A stretch of 44,661 nucleotides of DNA from an uncultured Clostridia bacterium (lineage in GTDB: Bacteria; Bacillota; Clostridia; Oscillospirales; Acutalibacteraceae): NCBI GenBank assembly GCA_947166625.1, contig CAMVEX010000022.1, positions 1-44,661 on the forward strand, given 5' to 3'. Shown piece by piece: positions 8,735-16,764 of this stretch. Every line of letters starts with the position of its first letter. Positions within the stretch are counted from its first letter, which is position 1. A model generated the notes under the pieces. It did not search any database. It had not been told where the DNA came from and worked only from the letters and a program-made list of their open reading frames with translations. Position numbers and translations under genes: made by a program.

Positions 8735-10102
8735 ATGCTTTTAAGAAGAATAATGGGCATTCTGTGTATTCCCGTCGCTGTTTTTACTCTTGTGAGCGGA
8801 GTTTCATTTATTTCCAAGGATAAGCAGATGTCGCTTGATGAAAAGATCGCAAAAGAAACTCAGGAGGATTTCACTCCCGTATTCAGATTTGCCGTTGCGT
8901 CAGACGTACATATCTCCGTGTCGGATAATACCAACGCAGAGCGCCTTGCGAAGCTCTTTGAGACAGCTTATAATTACAGCGATAATCACGCTTCATATAA
9001 TTCGCTCGATGCGCTCGTTCTTTGCGGCGACAACTGTGACAGAGGCGAAGACGCGGAGTATGAGATACTCAACCGCGTGATAAAAGAAAATATCCGTGAA
9101 GATACCGAGTTTATCAGCGTTATGGGAAACCACGAATTCGCCGCTACCGGCCTCGACGGTTATGAGCGCAATATGGGCGAAGACCGTGATAAGCACGTTG
9201 TTGTCAAGGGCTTTCATTTTATCGGAATGTCACCGAATCCCACCGACACCTGGCACACTCCGGATCAGCTGTTCTGGCTTGCCAAAGAGCTCAGAAAGGC
9301 AGAGAAGGACGCTCCCGATAAGCCCATTTTCACCATGCAGCACGGGCATATCTGGAATACCGTCTATGTCAGCAGGAGCTGGTACACTCAGATGTCTCTC
9401 TTTGTCCACATGGTTTATTCGCAATATCCGCAGGTAGTGAATTTTTCGGGTCATTCACACGGCCCAGTCAATAATCCCATAAATATTTGGCAGAATAATT
9501 ATACTCAGCTCGGTGCGGGCACTCTCAATTATTTTGAGATGGAGAGAGATATCGGCGATGAAACCGTGCCAGAGGGCAGCCGAAACGCCGCGCAATATCT
9601 CATCGTTGAGGTCGATGCTCAAAACAGAGTCCGTATTCAGCCTTTCAATATTCTCACCGGCGAATTCTTCAAAACTCCCGCCAATAATGACAGCGAAGAT
9701 AAGCAGCTTATCTGGCAGATAGATGATGTATTCGATACCTCAAATTACGCATACACATCATCAAGGAAAAAGACGGCAAGCGCTCCTCGGTTTGATAAAG
9801 AAGCGTCCGTCAGCGTTTCTTCCGTTTCCGAAAATTCCGCTCAGATCACCTTCCCGCAGGCTGAAGACGATGTCTGTGTTTACGGTTACAGGATCACCGT
9901 TTCGGAGAAGTCAAATCCCAAAAAAGCAGTGTTGACAAAAGAAATTTACTCAGGCTATTATTTTGAGCCGATGCCCGAAACTCTGAGCTGGACCGCCGAA
10001 GGTCTCACCTGCGGCGCAGACTACACGGTCAGCGTCGTTCCTCTTAATGTCTGGCTTCAGGCAGGCGATCCGATTGCCGCCGATTTTACGGCGGGTGCAT
10101 AA
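8735..10102 (+). CDS. Secreted or membrane-anchored metallophosphoesterase with Fn3-like tail
   Basis: A 455-residue calcineurin-like phosphoesterase. An N-terminal hydrophobic segment (about 5-27) acts as signal anchor or signal peptide. The metal motifs follow in order: ASDVHI, LCGDNCDRGED, MGNHEF, MQHGH and SGHSHG. Residues about 365-455 look like a fibronectin type III domain (repeated Val/Ser strands, TAEGLTCGADYTVSV). The protein therefore probably acts outside the membrane on a phosphodiester or phosphomonoester that cannot be named. It follows the Gfo/Idh oxidoreductase by nine bases and ends in a strong terminator. No cell-wall sorting motif is visible. Confidence 0.82.
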   Translation: MLLRRIMGILCIPVAVFTLVSGVSFISKDKQMSLDEKIAKETQEDFTPVFRFAVASDVHISVSDNTNAERLAKLFETAYNYSDNHASYNSLDALVLCGDNCDRGEDAEYEILNRVIKENIREDTEFISVMGNHEFAATGLDGYERNMGEDRDKHVVVKGFHFIGMSPNPTDTWHTPDQLFWLAKELRKAEKDAPDKPIFTMQHGHIWNTVYVSRSWYTQMSLFVHMVYSQYPQVVNFSGHSHGPVNNPINIWQNNYTQLGAGTLNYFEMERDIGDETVPEGSRNAAQYLIVEVDAQNRVRIQPFNILTGEFFKTPANNDSEDKQLIWQIDDVFDTSNYAYTSSRKKTASAPRFDKEASVSVSSVSENSAQITFPQAEDDVCVYGYRITVSEKSNPKKAVLTKEIYSGYYFEPMPETLSWTAEGLTCGADYTVSVVPLNVWLQAGDPIAADFTAGA

Positions 10103-10122
10103 AACGATCATATAACAACACA

Positions 10123-10155
10123 GAGACCTGCCGTTTTGGCAGGTCTCCGATTTTT
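10123..10155 (+). terminator. Terminator between the phosphoesterase gene and dus
   Basis: GAGACCTGCC and GGCAGGTCTC form a perfect 10-bp stem with a GTTTT loop, followed by CGATTTTTA. The T-run is on the plus side, so it mainly serves the plus-strand gene; the convergent dus gene ends within its tail. Confidence 0.88.
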
Positions 10156-11122
10156 ACTCATCACAGCTTTTGATTACTTTTTCCGCGAGTTCTTTTAATT
10201 GCTCACGTGTTTCGAGGGCACCGATTTCTCTGCGAAATGACGCCGCTCCTCTCATACCCTTTATGTACCAGCCGGCGTGTTTTCTCGCTTCGCGCATACC
10301 GACATATTCGCCTTTGTATTCGCAAAGCAGTTCGATATGTTTCAGCATTACCGACATTCTTTCTTCGATCGGCGGATCGGGCGGCATGGTTCCCGTTTCA
10401 AAATATTCATTGATATTTTTGAATATCCACGGCCTGCCGAGGGCGCCTCTTCCGATCATCACATGATCGCAGCCGGTGTATTCATACATATATCGGGCAG
10501 ATTCTCCGTCTGTGATGTCACCGTTACCCGTTACGGGTATTTTCACTGCTTTTTTTACTTCTTTGATAATATCATAGTTAACCGGAGGAGCATACATCTG
10601 CCGTCTTGTCCTGCCGTGTACCGTGATCGCGGCTGCCCCAGCGCTCTCAAGCATACGCGCAAGCTCAACGGCATTTATACAGTTTTCATCCCAACCGGAT
10701 CTTATTTTGCAGGTGACGGGAATGCCCACACTTTTTACGCAAGTCTCCGCAATTTTTGCGGCAAGCTCGGGCTCCTTCATCAGCGCCGCTCCGCCGCCGT
10801 GACCCGCTACCTTCGGAGCGGGGCAGCCCATATTTATATCGACTGCAATGCATCCCGTCTGCTCCGCTGCTTTCGCTGCCAAAGCGAGCGTATCGGGCTC
10901 ACAGCCGAAAATCTGAATTGAAGCGGGCATTTCCTTTTCGCCGATCTTCATCAGGAATCCGGATTTTCTGTCTCCCATCGTAAGGCCCTTCGCGCTTATC
11001 ATCTCGCTTGTGACATAAGAAGCGCCGTAAGATATGCATATTTCTCTGAAGGCTCTGTCTGTTATTCCCGCCATAGGTGCGAGAGCGGCGCGCCCTTTTA
11101 ACTCCGTGTTGCCTAATTTCAT
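10154..11122 (-). CDS. dus: tRNA-dihydrouridine synthase
   Basis: A 322-residue FMN-dependent TIM-barrel enzyme that reduces uridine to dihydrouridine in the tRNA D-loop. Hallmarks seen are APMAGITDRAFREI, DINMGCPAPKV (with the catalytic Cys), KIRSGWD, HGRTRRQMY, VTGNGDI and MIGRGALGRPWIF, in the order typical of DusB-like bacterial enzymes. An in-frame GTG/ATG further upstream would give 337 residues, but the ATG at 11122 is preceded by GGTGATC at ideal spacing and begins MKLGN like other family members, so I use it. It stands alone on the minus strand between two plus-strand units. Confidence 0.92.
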   Translation of the reverse strand: MKLGNTELKGRAALAPMAGITDRAFREICISYGASYVTSEMISAKGLTMGDRKSGFLMKIGEKEMPASIQIFGCEPDTLALAAKAAEQTGCIAVDINMGCPAPKVAGHGGGAALMKEPELAAKIAETCVKSVGIPVTCKIRSGWDENCINAVELARMLESAGAAAITVHGRTRRQMYAPPVNYDIIKEVKKAVKIPVTGNGDITDGESARYMYEYTGCDHVMIGRGALGRPWIFKNINEYFETGTMPPDPPIEERMSVMLKHIELLCEYKGEYVGMREARKHAGWYIKGMRGAASFRREIGALETREQLKELAEKVIKSCDE

Positions 11123-11418
11123 TTTGATCACCGAATGAATAATATCATTTATTTTTGAATTTATCAATATTTTTAAGGCTGATTTAAGGTAAGTATATTA
11201 AAGTTTAATCACGGCAGGCAGCAATCAAATTACCTTCATCTTATCTTTCCTCTATACACCGCAAAGATACTCCGTTGTGATAAGCAGCGGAGTATCGCTT
11301 TTATGCTTCGGTAAAAAATTGTAATTATTTTGTAATTATTTTGTAAAAAATCTTGATTTATTGATTCAATAATGCTATAGTATGTGGGTAAAAGTGTGTT
11401 TTACTGGAGGAAAATCAG
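11123..11418. other. Intergenic region with inverted repeats, orphan hairpin and phased A/T tracts
   Basis: This 296-base gap separates divergent genes. It holds AAGGTAA near 11185 and its complement TTACCTT near 11230, a 9-bp hairpin GATACTCCG/CGGAGTATC at 11266-11296 followed by GCTTTT, then four GTA-plus-A/T-tract units at 11311-11352 spaced 10-11 bases, and finally a promoter. No open reading frame of note is seen. The hairpin has no obvious upstream gene to terminate, so an untranslated RNA is possible. Confidence 0.5.
11353..11381 (+). promoter_or_regulatory. Promoter of the secreted 228-residue protein
   Basis: TTGATT and TATAGT separated by 17 bases, about 37 bases before the ATG at 11419. 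Phased A/T tracts directly upstream may act as an UP element. Confidence 0.65.
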
Positions 11419-12105
11419 ATGACTAAGAAGATTATTTCGTTGCTCCTTGCGCTCCTTATGTTCGCATCGATCCCCATGGGCGCTTATGCAGCCAAAGCAA
11501 AGGCAGATGCCGCTGTTGAAACTACCGAGGCTCCTGCCGAGGAATCGGGCAGCGCGTTGGATACCGTTGCTAAGATGTGGGTTTTTGTTACATTTGCAAA
11601 TCCCAAGGTTCCTCATTGCTGGATCTATATTGTCAATCAGACCGATAAGCCTCTCAAGGTTTGCGATGATTATTATATCAAGCCTCACGGTGATTTCTCA
11701 ATGGGCGCCTTCAAGCCCAGAGGGACTGACGGCCCCGGTATATATTTCAATCTTGAAAGACATTGGATCAAGCCCGAGACTTACGGCAGAGCATTTTGTA
11801 TGTCCACCAATGTTTCGCGCAGAGAAATGGAAAGAGTTTCAAATTCTCTTAAACGCCACGATGTCTGGAACTGGGGTATGAACTGCTGCTATTTTGCAAC
11901 CAGTATCTGGAATATTTGCTCCCCCAGAAAGCTCCTCTATATCATCTCCCCTTATTTTATGTGTGCTCAGATGCTTATTTGGGGCGCTCGCAGACCCAAC
12001 TTCACAATTCCCAAGATGACCAACGCGGCCAATTGCTACAAGTATCATTCCGACGGCATTACTCAGTGCTGCTGGAGAGCTACGATCACTAATACAGGTG
12101 TATGA
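11419..12105 (+). CDS. Secreted protein of unknown function, possible permuted papain-like fold
   Basis: A 228-residue protein with a clear signal peptide (about 1-25, ending AYA) and a short acidic, Ala-rich spacer. The mature part has an early histidine in PHCWIYIVNQTD, a middle segment GPGIYFNLERHWI, and a later MNCCYFATSIW. A histidine near the start of a strand and a later NC-x-F-A-x-x-W helix resemble circularly permuted NlpC/P60-type papain folds (the LRAT/DUF4105-like arrangement). This is inference from pattern only; I do not recognise a named family. The C-terminus has further Cys residues. It has its own promoter, a TGGAGGAAA ribosome binding site and a terminator, so it is a single-gene unit. 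Confidence 0.55.
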   Translation: MTKKIISLLLALLMFASIPMGAYAAKAKADAAVETTEAPAEESGSALDTVAKMWVFVTFANPKVPHCWIYIVNQTDKPLKVCDDYYIKPHGDFSMGAFKPRGTDGPGIYFNLERHWIKPETYGRAFCMSTNVSRREMERVSNSLKRHDVWNWGMNCCYFATSIWNICSPRKLLYIISPYFMCAQMLIWGARRPNFTIPKMTNAANCYKYHSDGITQCCWRATITNTGV

Positions 12106-12111
12106 TTTTTT

Positions 12112-12139
12112 ACGGGCGGTTTATCCGCCCGTTTATTTT
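12112..12139 (+). terminator. Terminator of the secreted protein gene
   Basis: ACGGGCGG and CCGCCCGT pair over eight bases around TTTAT and are followed by TTATTTTTT. Confidence 0.88.
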
Positions 12140-12150
12140 TTGGTATAAAA

Positions 12151-12178
12151 AACTTGCAGAGATTTTTCTCTGCAAGTT
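12151..12178 (-). terminator. Terminator of the dfx/rubrerythrin operon
   Basis: AACTTGCAGAGA and TCTCTGCAAGTT pair perfectly over 12 bases around TTTT; on the minus strand the stem is followed by TTTTTTATACC. It is convergent with the plus-strand terminator only 11 bases away. Confidence 0.9.
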
Positions 12179-12197
12179 TTGAGTTTATGTTATTGAT

Positions 12198-12575
12198 TTA
12201 TGCCACAGCTTTCCACAGACCGTGGAGGTTGCAGTATTCATAAGCGGCAATCGCTTTTTCTCCGTCGGCAAGGATGAATTCCGCCTTCGGGGCGTCTCCG
12301 GGCTTGAGATCGCATTTGTGATAGCCCTTGTTTGTTTCGAGAATGATAAACTGAATGTAGTGAGCGTCAAGCATCGGGTGCTCGGCGGAACCTACGCAGA
12401 CCGTTACTTTGCCGCCGTCAACTGCAATCACGGGCACGTGCTTTTCAATCGCACCGTCTGTCGTGTTCGGAGTGAGCTCGGCCATCGCCTCGCCGCAGCA
12501 CATCGGGGTGCAGGGGCCTTTTTCGGTAAGGAAGGTTACAAAATTACCGCATTTTGCGCATTTATAAAATAACAT
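12198..12575 (-). CDS. dfx: Desulfoferrodoxin (superoxide reductase)
   Basis: A 125-residue protein that reduces superoxide to peroxide in anaerobes. The N-terminal desulforedoxin-like iron site is seen as YKCAKCGNFV...PMCCGEAM (CxxC and CC). The catalytic Fe(His)4Cys centre is seen as IEKHVPVI, SAEHPMLDAHYIQ and EYCNLHGLW. Length and motif order are standard for two-iron desulfoferrodoxins. It lies 15 bases downstream of the rubrerythrin gene, forming a two-gene oxygen-defence operon: superoxide reductase produces peroxide, which rubrerythrin then removes. An AAGGAGAT site precedes the start. Confidence 0.95.
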   Translation of the reverse strand: MLFYKCAKCGNFVTFLTEKGPCTPMCCGEAMAELTPNTTDGAIEKHVPVIAVDGGKVTVCVGSAEHPMLDAHYIQFIILETNKGYHKCDLKPGDAPKAEFILADGEKAIAAYEYCNLHGLWKAVA

Positions 12576-12590
12576 CTGTTATCTCCTTAA

Positions 12591-13232
12591 TCAATAATTG
12601 GCGGCGTTTACCTCAAAGTAGCTCTGAGGATGAGCGCATACCGGGCAAATCTCGGGAGCTTTTGTGCCGATCACGATATGTCCGCAGTTGCGGCATTCCC
12701 AGATCTTGACCTCGCTCTTTTCAAATACCTGCTTTGTCTCTACATTTTTGAGAAGCGCTCTGTAGCGTTCTTCATGATGCTTTTCTATTGCGGCAACTCC
12801 GCGGAATTTTTCGGCAAGCTCGGGGAAACCTTCTGCCTCAGCTGTCTTGGCGAAATCTTCATACATATCGGTCCACTCGAAGTTTTCTCCGTCAGCGGCG
12901 GCGGCGAGATTTTCCGCGGTCGAGCCTATGCCGCAGAGCTCTTTGAACCACATTTTTGCGTGCTCTTTCTCATTATCGGCTGTCTTGAGGAAAAGGGCGG
13001 CTATCTGCTCATATCCTTCCTTCTTTGCCTTGGAAGCAAAATATGTGTATTTGTTTCTTGCCTGTGATTCGCCGGCAAAAGCAGCCTGGAGATTCTTTTC
13101 GGTCTGTGTTCCCTCATAGGGATTTGATTTTAATTCGCTGAAGCAATCCTTCTGTCCGCATTTCGGGCAGGTTTCGGGTGCGGAGTCGCCTTCGTGGACA
13201 TATCCGCAGATTTTGCAAATGTACTTTTTCAT
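12591..13232 (-). CDS. Rubrerythrin with rubredoxin-like centres at both ends
   Basis: A 213-residue non-haem iron peroxidase. Residues 1-35 form a rubredoxin-like site ([12 protein letters not shown], then CPKCGQ). Residues about 45-165 are the ferritin-like diiron domain with E-x-x-H pairs ([33 protein letters not shown]). The C-terminus has a second rubredoxin-like site (WECRNCGHI, then CPVCAHP). Classic rubrerythrin has only the C-terminal site and reverse rubrerythrin only the N-terminal one; this protein has both. It reduces hydrogen peroxide to water using electrons passed through the rubredoxin centres. It is the first gene of the operon with dfx, with GGAGGATC before the start. Confidence 0.92.
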   Translation of the reverse strand: MKKYICKICGYVHEGDSAPETCPKCGQKDCFSELKSNPYEGTQTEKNLQAAFAGESQARNKYTYFASKAKKEGYEQIAALFLKTADNEKEHAKMWFKELCGIGSTAENLAAAADGENFEWTDMYEDFAKTAEAEGFPELAEKFRGVAAIEKHHEERYRALLKNVETKQVFEKSEVKIWECRNCGHIVIGTKAPEICPVCAHPQSYFEVNAANY

Positions 13233-13285
13233 GATGATCCTCCTGTTTTTGAAAACTCTTGTTATTCGGTTTTTCCAATACTCTA

Positions 13286-13313
13286 ATTATAAATAATTCG
13301 GTATTTTTGTCAA
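13286..13313 (-). promoter_or_regulatory. Promoter and putative operator of the rubrerythrin/dfx operon
   Basis: On the minus strand TTGACA and TATAAT are separated by 16 bases. The -10 is embedded in the palindrome AATTATAAATAATT (13285-13298). Two copies of an ATTCGGT...CAATACT direct repeat lie at 13264-13282 and 13296-13317, about 32 bases apart. A peroxide-type regulator binding here is possible but unproven. Confidence 0.6.
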
Positions 13314-13317
13314 TACT

Positions 13318-13953
13318 TTACCTTAAAATATCTGTTGACAGGATTTCGCGCAGCGAGTTTATGACGATCGCCCCGGTTTTTTCAAGCCTCTGCCTGCTGT
13401 CGTGTCCCGATGCCAGCAGCACACAGTCTGCGCCCGTCTGTTTTGCAAGCTCATAATCGTGCTCAAGGTCTCCGAAAGCCAGCGCTTTTCCGCAGCCGTT
13501 TCTGTCAAGATAATCAACGGCTCTTTCGATTTTTGAACTTGCGTAATAGTCGTCTGCTCCGAGTATTTCGTCAAAATAACCGCTGACTCCGTATTTCTCC
13601 GTGTTCGCTCTGAGCACGGAATTATTAGAAGATGAGACGATTATCTGCTTCGCGCCTTGCCGTCTGAAATAATCGAGCAGTTCTTCTGCCCCGTCCGAAA
13701 GCTTCACTTCATTGAGATGCCTTATATATCCCTCGTTAAAATCTTTTATTATTTCCTCATAATCATATTTTTCAAGATCGAATACCTTTTCATAGAATTT
13801 TTTGATCGGTACTCCTATTACCTCACGGTATCTGTCCATATCTATATTTTTAAGACCTCTTTTTGTCAGCATATCGTTTACGCTGTCAAGGCAGGCGTTC
13901 ACATCATCAAGCAGTGTTCCGTTCCAATCCCAGATAATACAGCTGTATTTCAT
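13318..13953 (-). CDS. HAD-superfamily hydrolase (phosphoglycolate phosphatase-like)
   Basis: A 211-residue HAD subfamily IA hydrolase. Motif I is IWDWNGTLLDD (nucleophile Asp and the second Asp replaced by Asn, as in many of this branch). Motif II is the Ser in IIVSSS, followed by a Lys in SSKIERA, and motif III/IV is ALAFGDLEHDYELAKQ. A helical cap lies between motifs I and II. Such enzymes dephosphorylate small sugar phosphates or nucleotides; the substrate is unknown. The start at 13953 is preceded by AAAGAGGTGAA; a start six codons earlier lacks this. It has its own promoter and is divergent from malQ. Confidence 0.85.
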   Translation of the reverse strand: MKYSCIIWDWNGTLLDDVNACLDSVNDMLTKRGLKNIDMDRYREVIGVPIKKFYEKVFDLEKYDYEEIIKDFNEGYIRHLNEVKLSDGAEELLDYFRRQGAKQIIVSSSNNSVLRANTEKYGVSGYFDEILGADDYYASSKIERAVDYLDRNGCGKALAFGDLEHDYELAKQTGADCVLLASGHDSRQRLEKTGAIVINSLREILSTDILR

Positions 13954-13970
13954 TATTTCACCTCTTTGCA

Positions 13971-13999
13971 ATTATACATTGAAAACATTTTTAATTCAA
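13971..13999 (-). promoter_or_regulatory. Promoter of the HAD hydrolase gene
   Basis: On the minus strand TTGAAT and TATAAT are separated by 17 bases, located 18 bases before the start codon. Confidence 0.7.
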
Positions 14000-14014
14000 T
14001 ACCTCTTATTTTTA

Positions 14015-14043
14015 TTTACAATTATAATCGGTTGTGGTATTAT
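14015..14043 (+). promoter_or_regulatory. Promoter of the malQ gene train
   Basis: TTTACA and TATTAT separated by 17 bases. Its position rules against a malQ start at 14034, which would lie between -35 and -10, and supports the TTG start at 14070. Confidence 0.65.
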
Positions 14044-14069
14044 TGGTATCGGCAAGGCAGGTGTTTTAT

Positions 14070-15506
14070 TTGAAAAGACAAAGCGGAATTTTAATGCATA
14101 TTTCTTCGCTTTACGGTGATTATTCAATAGGCAGTTTCGGAAAAAACGCTCTCAGATTTATTGATTTTTTGAAGGATAACGGCTTTTCCGTCTGGCAGGT
14201 GCTCCCTTTTACGGTTGCGGATGAGCATAATTCCCCGTATAAATCCGTATCCGCCTTCGGCGGGAATCCCTATTTTGTCGATCTTGAAAAGCTTTTTGAA
14301 GAAGGGCTTCTTACCGAAACGGAGTTAAAAGGCGCCGCCCAGAAGTCTCCGTGGGCTTGTGAATTTGAGAGGCTCTCAAAGGAGAGACTGCCGCTTCTGA
14401 AAAAAGCATATTCAAGATTCAAAGACATTGATTCTGTCGATAAATTTATGTCTGAGCATCCCCATATCGAGGAATTCTGCCGCTTTATGACCCTCAGAGA
14501 GCAGAATGGTAATAAAATGTGGCAGGAATGGACCGAGAACGAAATTACCGATCGCGATACCCTCGGTATGTGGCGTTTCATTCAGTATGAATTCTACACC
14601 CAGTGGGCTCAGGTCAAAAATTATGCTGCAAAAAAAGGCGTCAGCATAATCGGCGATATTCCCATTTATGTCAGCGATGACAGTTGCGATGTCAGAGAAA
14701 ATCCCGCGCTCTTTAAGGTGAATTCAAAAGGCTATCCCGAAAAAGTCGCAGGAGTGCCGCCCGATTATTTTGCAGCGGACGGTCAGCTTTGGGGCAACCC
14801 TCTCTATGATTGGGATGCTATGAAAGCCGATGATTTCAAATGGTGGCGCGAGAGGATGAAACACACCCTCGAAATGTTTGACGGTGTGCGGATAGATCAT
14901 TTCAGAGCCATAGAATCATATTGGGCTGTTGATTCGTCTGAAAAAACCGCCAAAAACGGCAAATGGCTGAAAGGCCCCGGTATGGATTTTGTCAATGCGA
15001 TACGCGAGGGTAATGAGGATAAAATCATTATTGCCGAAGACCTCGGCGATATTACCGACGATGTGCGCCGCCTCGTCAATGAAAGCGGATTCCCCGGTAT
15101 GCGTATTTTACAGTTTGCTTTCCTTGACGGCTCCGACAGCATTCATTTGCCACATAATTACATAAAGAATTCCGTCGCTTATACAGGCACTCACGATAAC
15201 AACACCATCTTCGGTTACCTCTGGGAATGCAGCGATGACGAGAGGCGCAGAATGCTTGAATATTGCAATTTTACGGGTGATGACTGGGGCAAAGCTTCGC
15301 CCTGGCTTATCAGAAGCATATTTGCCTCGGTGAGCGATCTTGCGATCATACCCATACAGGATTTCCTGATGTACGGCTCGGATACAAGGATCAACAAGCC
15401 CGGTATCGCGCAGGGCAACTGGAGCTACCGTGTCACGGAGGATCAGCTTATGAATGCAGACAGAGAATTCTTCAAAAATCTTAACAGGATATACAAGAGA
15501 TATTGA
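14070..15506 (+). CDS. malQ: 4-alpha-glucanotransferase (amylomaltase)
   Basis: A 478-residue GH77 enzyme that transfers alpha-1,4-glucan chains between maltodextrins in the cytoplasm. Catalytic features are GVRIDHFRAIESYW (nucleophile Asp about 276), IIAEDLG (acid/base Glu about 323) and YTGTHDNNT (transition-state Asp). The N-terminus KRQSGILMHISSLYGDYSIGSFG is typical of MalQ. I use the TTG at 14070 because it has GGCAGGTG upstream, gives the family N-terminus, and lies downstream of a good promoter; an upstream GTG-type start at 14034 overlaps that promoter. It leads a plus-strand train of closely spaced genes. No glycogen or maltose gene other than the phosphohexomutase is nearby. Confidence 0.93.
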   Translation: MKRQSGILMHISSLYGDYSIGSFGKNALRFIDFLKDNGFSVWQVLPFTVADEHNSPYKSVSAFGGNPYFVDLEKLFEEGLLTETELKGAAQKSPWACEFERLSKERLPLLKKAYSRFKDIDSVDKFMSEHPHIEEFCRFMTLREQNGNKMWQEWTENEITDRDTLGMWRFIQYEFYTQWAQVKNYAAKKGVSIIGDIPIYVSDDSCDVRENPALFKVNSKGYPEKVAGVPPDYFAADGQLWGNPLYDWDAMKADDFKWWRERMKHTLEMFDGVRIDHFRAIESYWAVDSSEKTAKNGKWLKGPGMDFVNAIREGNEDKIIIAEDLGDITDDVRRLVNESGFPGMRILQFAFLDGSDSIHLPHNYIKNSVAYTGTHDNNTIFGYLWECSDDERRRMLEYCNFTGDDWGKASPWLIRSIFASVSDLAIIPIQDFLMYGSDTRINKPGIAQGNWSYRVTEDQLMNADREFFKNLNRIYKRY

Positions 15507-15507
15507 T

Positions 15508-16764
15508 ATGAGTTTTTTTGATTTCAGCGAAAAAATACTGTCGGCGGCAGATAAAGCGCAGGCAGCGGCGGCTCCTTATTTTGACGGACTTGATGAAATA
15601 TATGAATATAATCAGCAAAAGGTGCTTTCCGCTTTTATCAAAAACGGAGTGACCGAACCGGATTTCGGTGTAACTACCGGTTACGGTTACGGAGACAGAG
15701 GCAGGGATAAGCTCGAGAAAATTTATGCGGATGTTTTCGGAGCGGAGGATGCGATAGTCCGCCACAGTTTTGTCAGCGGAACTCATACGCTCTCTGTCGC
15801 GCTCTTCGGCATTTTAAGACCGGGCGATACCATGCTCTGCGTTACCGGGACTCCTTATGATACCATTCACGGAGTTATCGGTATTTCGGGCTCCGGTATG
15901 GGGTCGCTTAAAGATTTCGGTGTAAAATACGAGCAGGTCGATCTCAATGCCGAGGGTAAACCCGATCTCGCCGCTATCGAAGCCGCGCTTGAGATCAATC
16001 CCAAAATGGTTTACATTCAGCGCTCGAGAGGCTATACCTTAAGACCCAGCCTTTCCGTTGCTCAGATTGCCGAGATTGCCTCTCTCGTCCATTCCGGGAG
16101 CGACGCCGTTGTAATGGTAGATAACTGTTACGGAGAGTTTGTTGAAAAAACGGAGCCTACACAAGCGGGCGCCGACCTGATGGCCGGCTCTCTGATCAAA
16201 AATCCCGGCGGCGGTATAGCCCGCACCGGCGGATATATAGCGGGCAGAGCCGATCTTGTTGAGCTCTGCTCATACAGAGCCACTACACCTGGTCTCGGTA
16301 AAGAGGTCGGATGCACAAACGGCGTGAATCGTGATATGTATATGGGATTTTTCAACGCTCCCACCGCCGTCAACGCCTCTCTTAAAACCGCGGTGTTTGC
16401 GTCCGCTCTTTTTGAAAATTTCGGGTTCGATGTTTCTCCGCGCAGCTTTGAGGAGCGTCACGATATTATTCAGACTGTCTGCCTTCGCGACAGTGAGCGT
16501 CTTTGTGAATTCTGCAAAGGCATTCAGGCTGGGTCGCCCGTGGATTCTTTTGTCACGCCCGAGCCTGCTCCGATGCCGGGATATGATAATGATGTAATTA
16601 TGGCGGCGGGTACTTTTATTATGGGAGCCTCTATCGAGCTTTCGGCTGATGCTCCTTTGAGGGAGCCCTTTGCCGTATGGATGCAGGGCGGTCTTAATTA
16701 TCCCTCCGGCAAAGCGGCGGTCATGTCTGCCGCGCAGATGCTTGATAAGGCGGGTTTGCTTTAA
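15508..16764 (+). CDS. ynbB: PLP-dependent cysteine/methionine-lyase-like protein (aluminum resistance protein family)
   Basis: A 418-residue fold-type I PLP enzyme of the family called aluminum resistance or methionine gamma-lyase family protein (YnbB of Bacillus). Features seen are VTTGYGYGDRGRDKLE, RHSFVSGTHT, VMVDNCYGEF (PLP-binding Asp) and GSLIKNPGGGIARTGGY with the Schiff-base Lys about 231. The physiological reaction of this family is not settled. The start at 15508 lies one base after the malQ stop; an in-frame upstream start inside malQ is unlikely. It overlaps the next gene by one base (TAATG), so translation is coupled. Confidence 0.85.
   Translation: MSFFDFSEKILSAADKAQAAAAPYFDGLDEIYEYNQQKVLSAFIKNGVTEPDFGVTTGYGYGDRGRDKLEKIYADVFGAEDAIVRHSFVSGTHTLSVALFGILRPGDTMLCVTGTPYDTIHGVIGISGSGMGSLKDFGVKYEQVDLNAEGKPDLAAIEAALEINPKMVYIQRSRGYTLRPSLSVAQIAEIASLVHSGSDAVVMVDNCYGEFVEKTEPTQAGADLMAGSLIKNPGGGIARTGGYIAGRADLVELCSYRATTPGLGKEVGCTNGVNRDMYMGFFNAPTAVNASLKTAVFASALFENFGFDVSPRSFEERHDIIQTVCLRDSERLCEFCKGIQAGSPVDSFVTPEPAPMPGYDNDVIMAAGTFIMGASIELSADAPLREPFAVWMQGGLNYPSGKAAVMSAAQMLDKAGLL

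Noticed and set aside
10277-10921. A 214-codon plus-strand frame opposite dus
   Set aside because: It is the shadow of a well-conserved tRNA-dihydrouridine synthase; composition is low in plausible motifs and no start signal is seen.
13285-13298. Calling the palindrome a PerR box
   Set aside because: AATTATAAATAATT is A/T-rich and differs in half-site spacing from the usual TTATAAT-N-ATTATAA; the regulator cannot be named.
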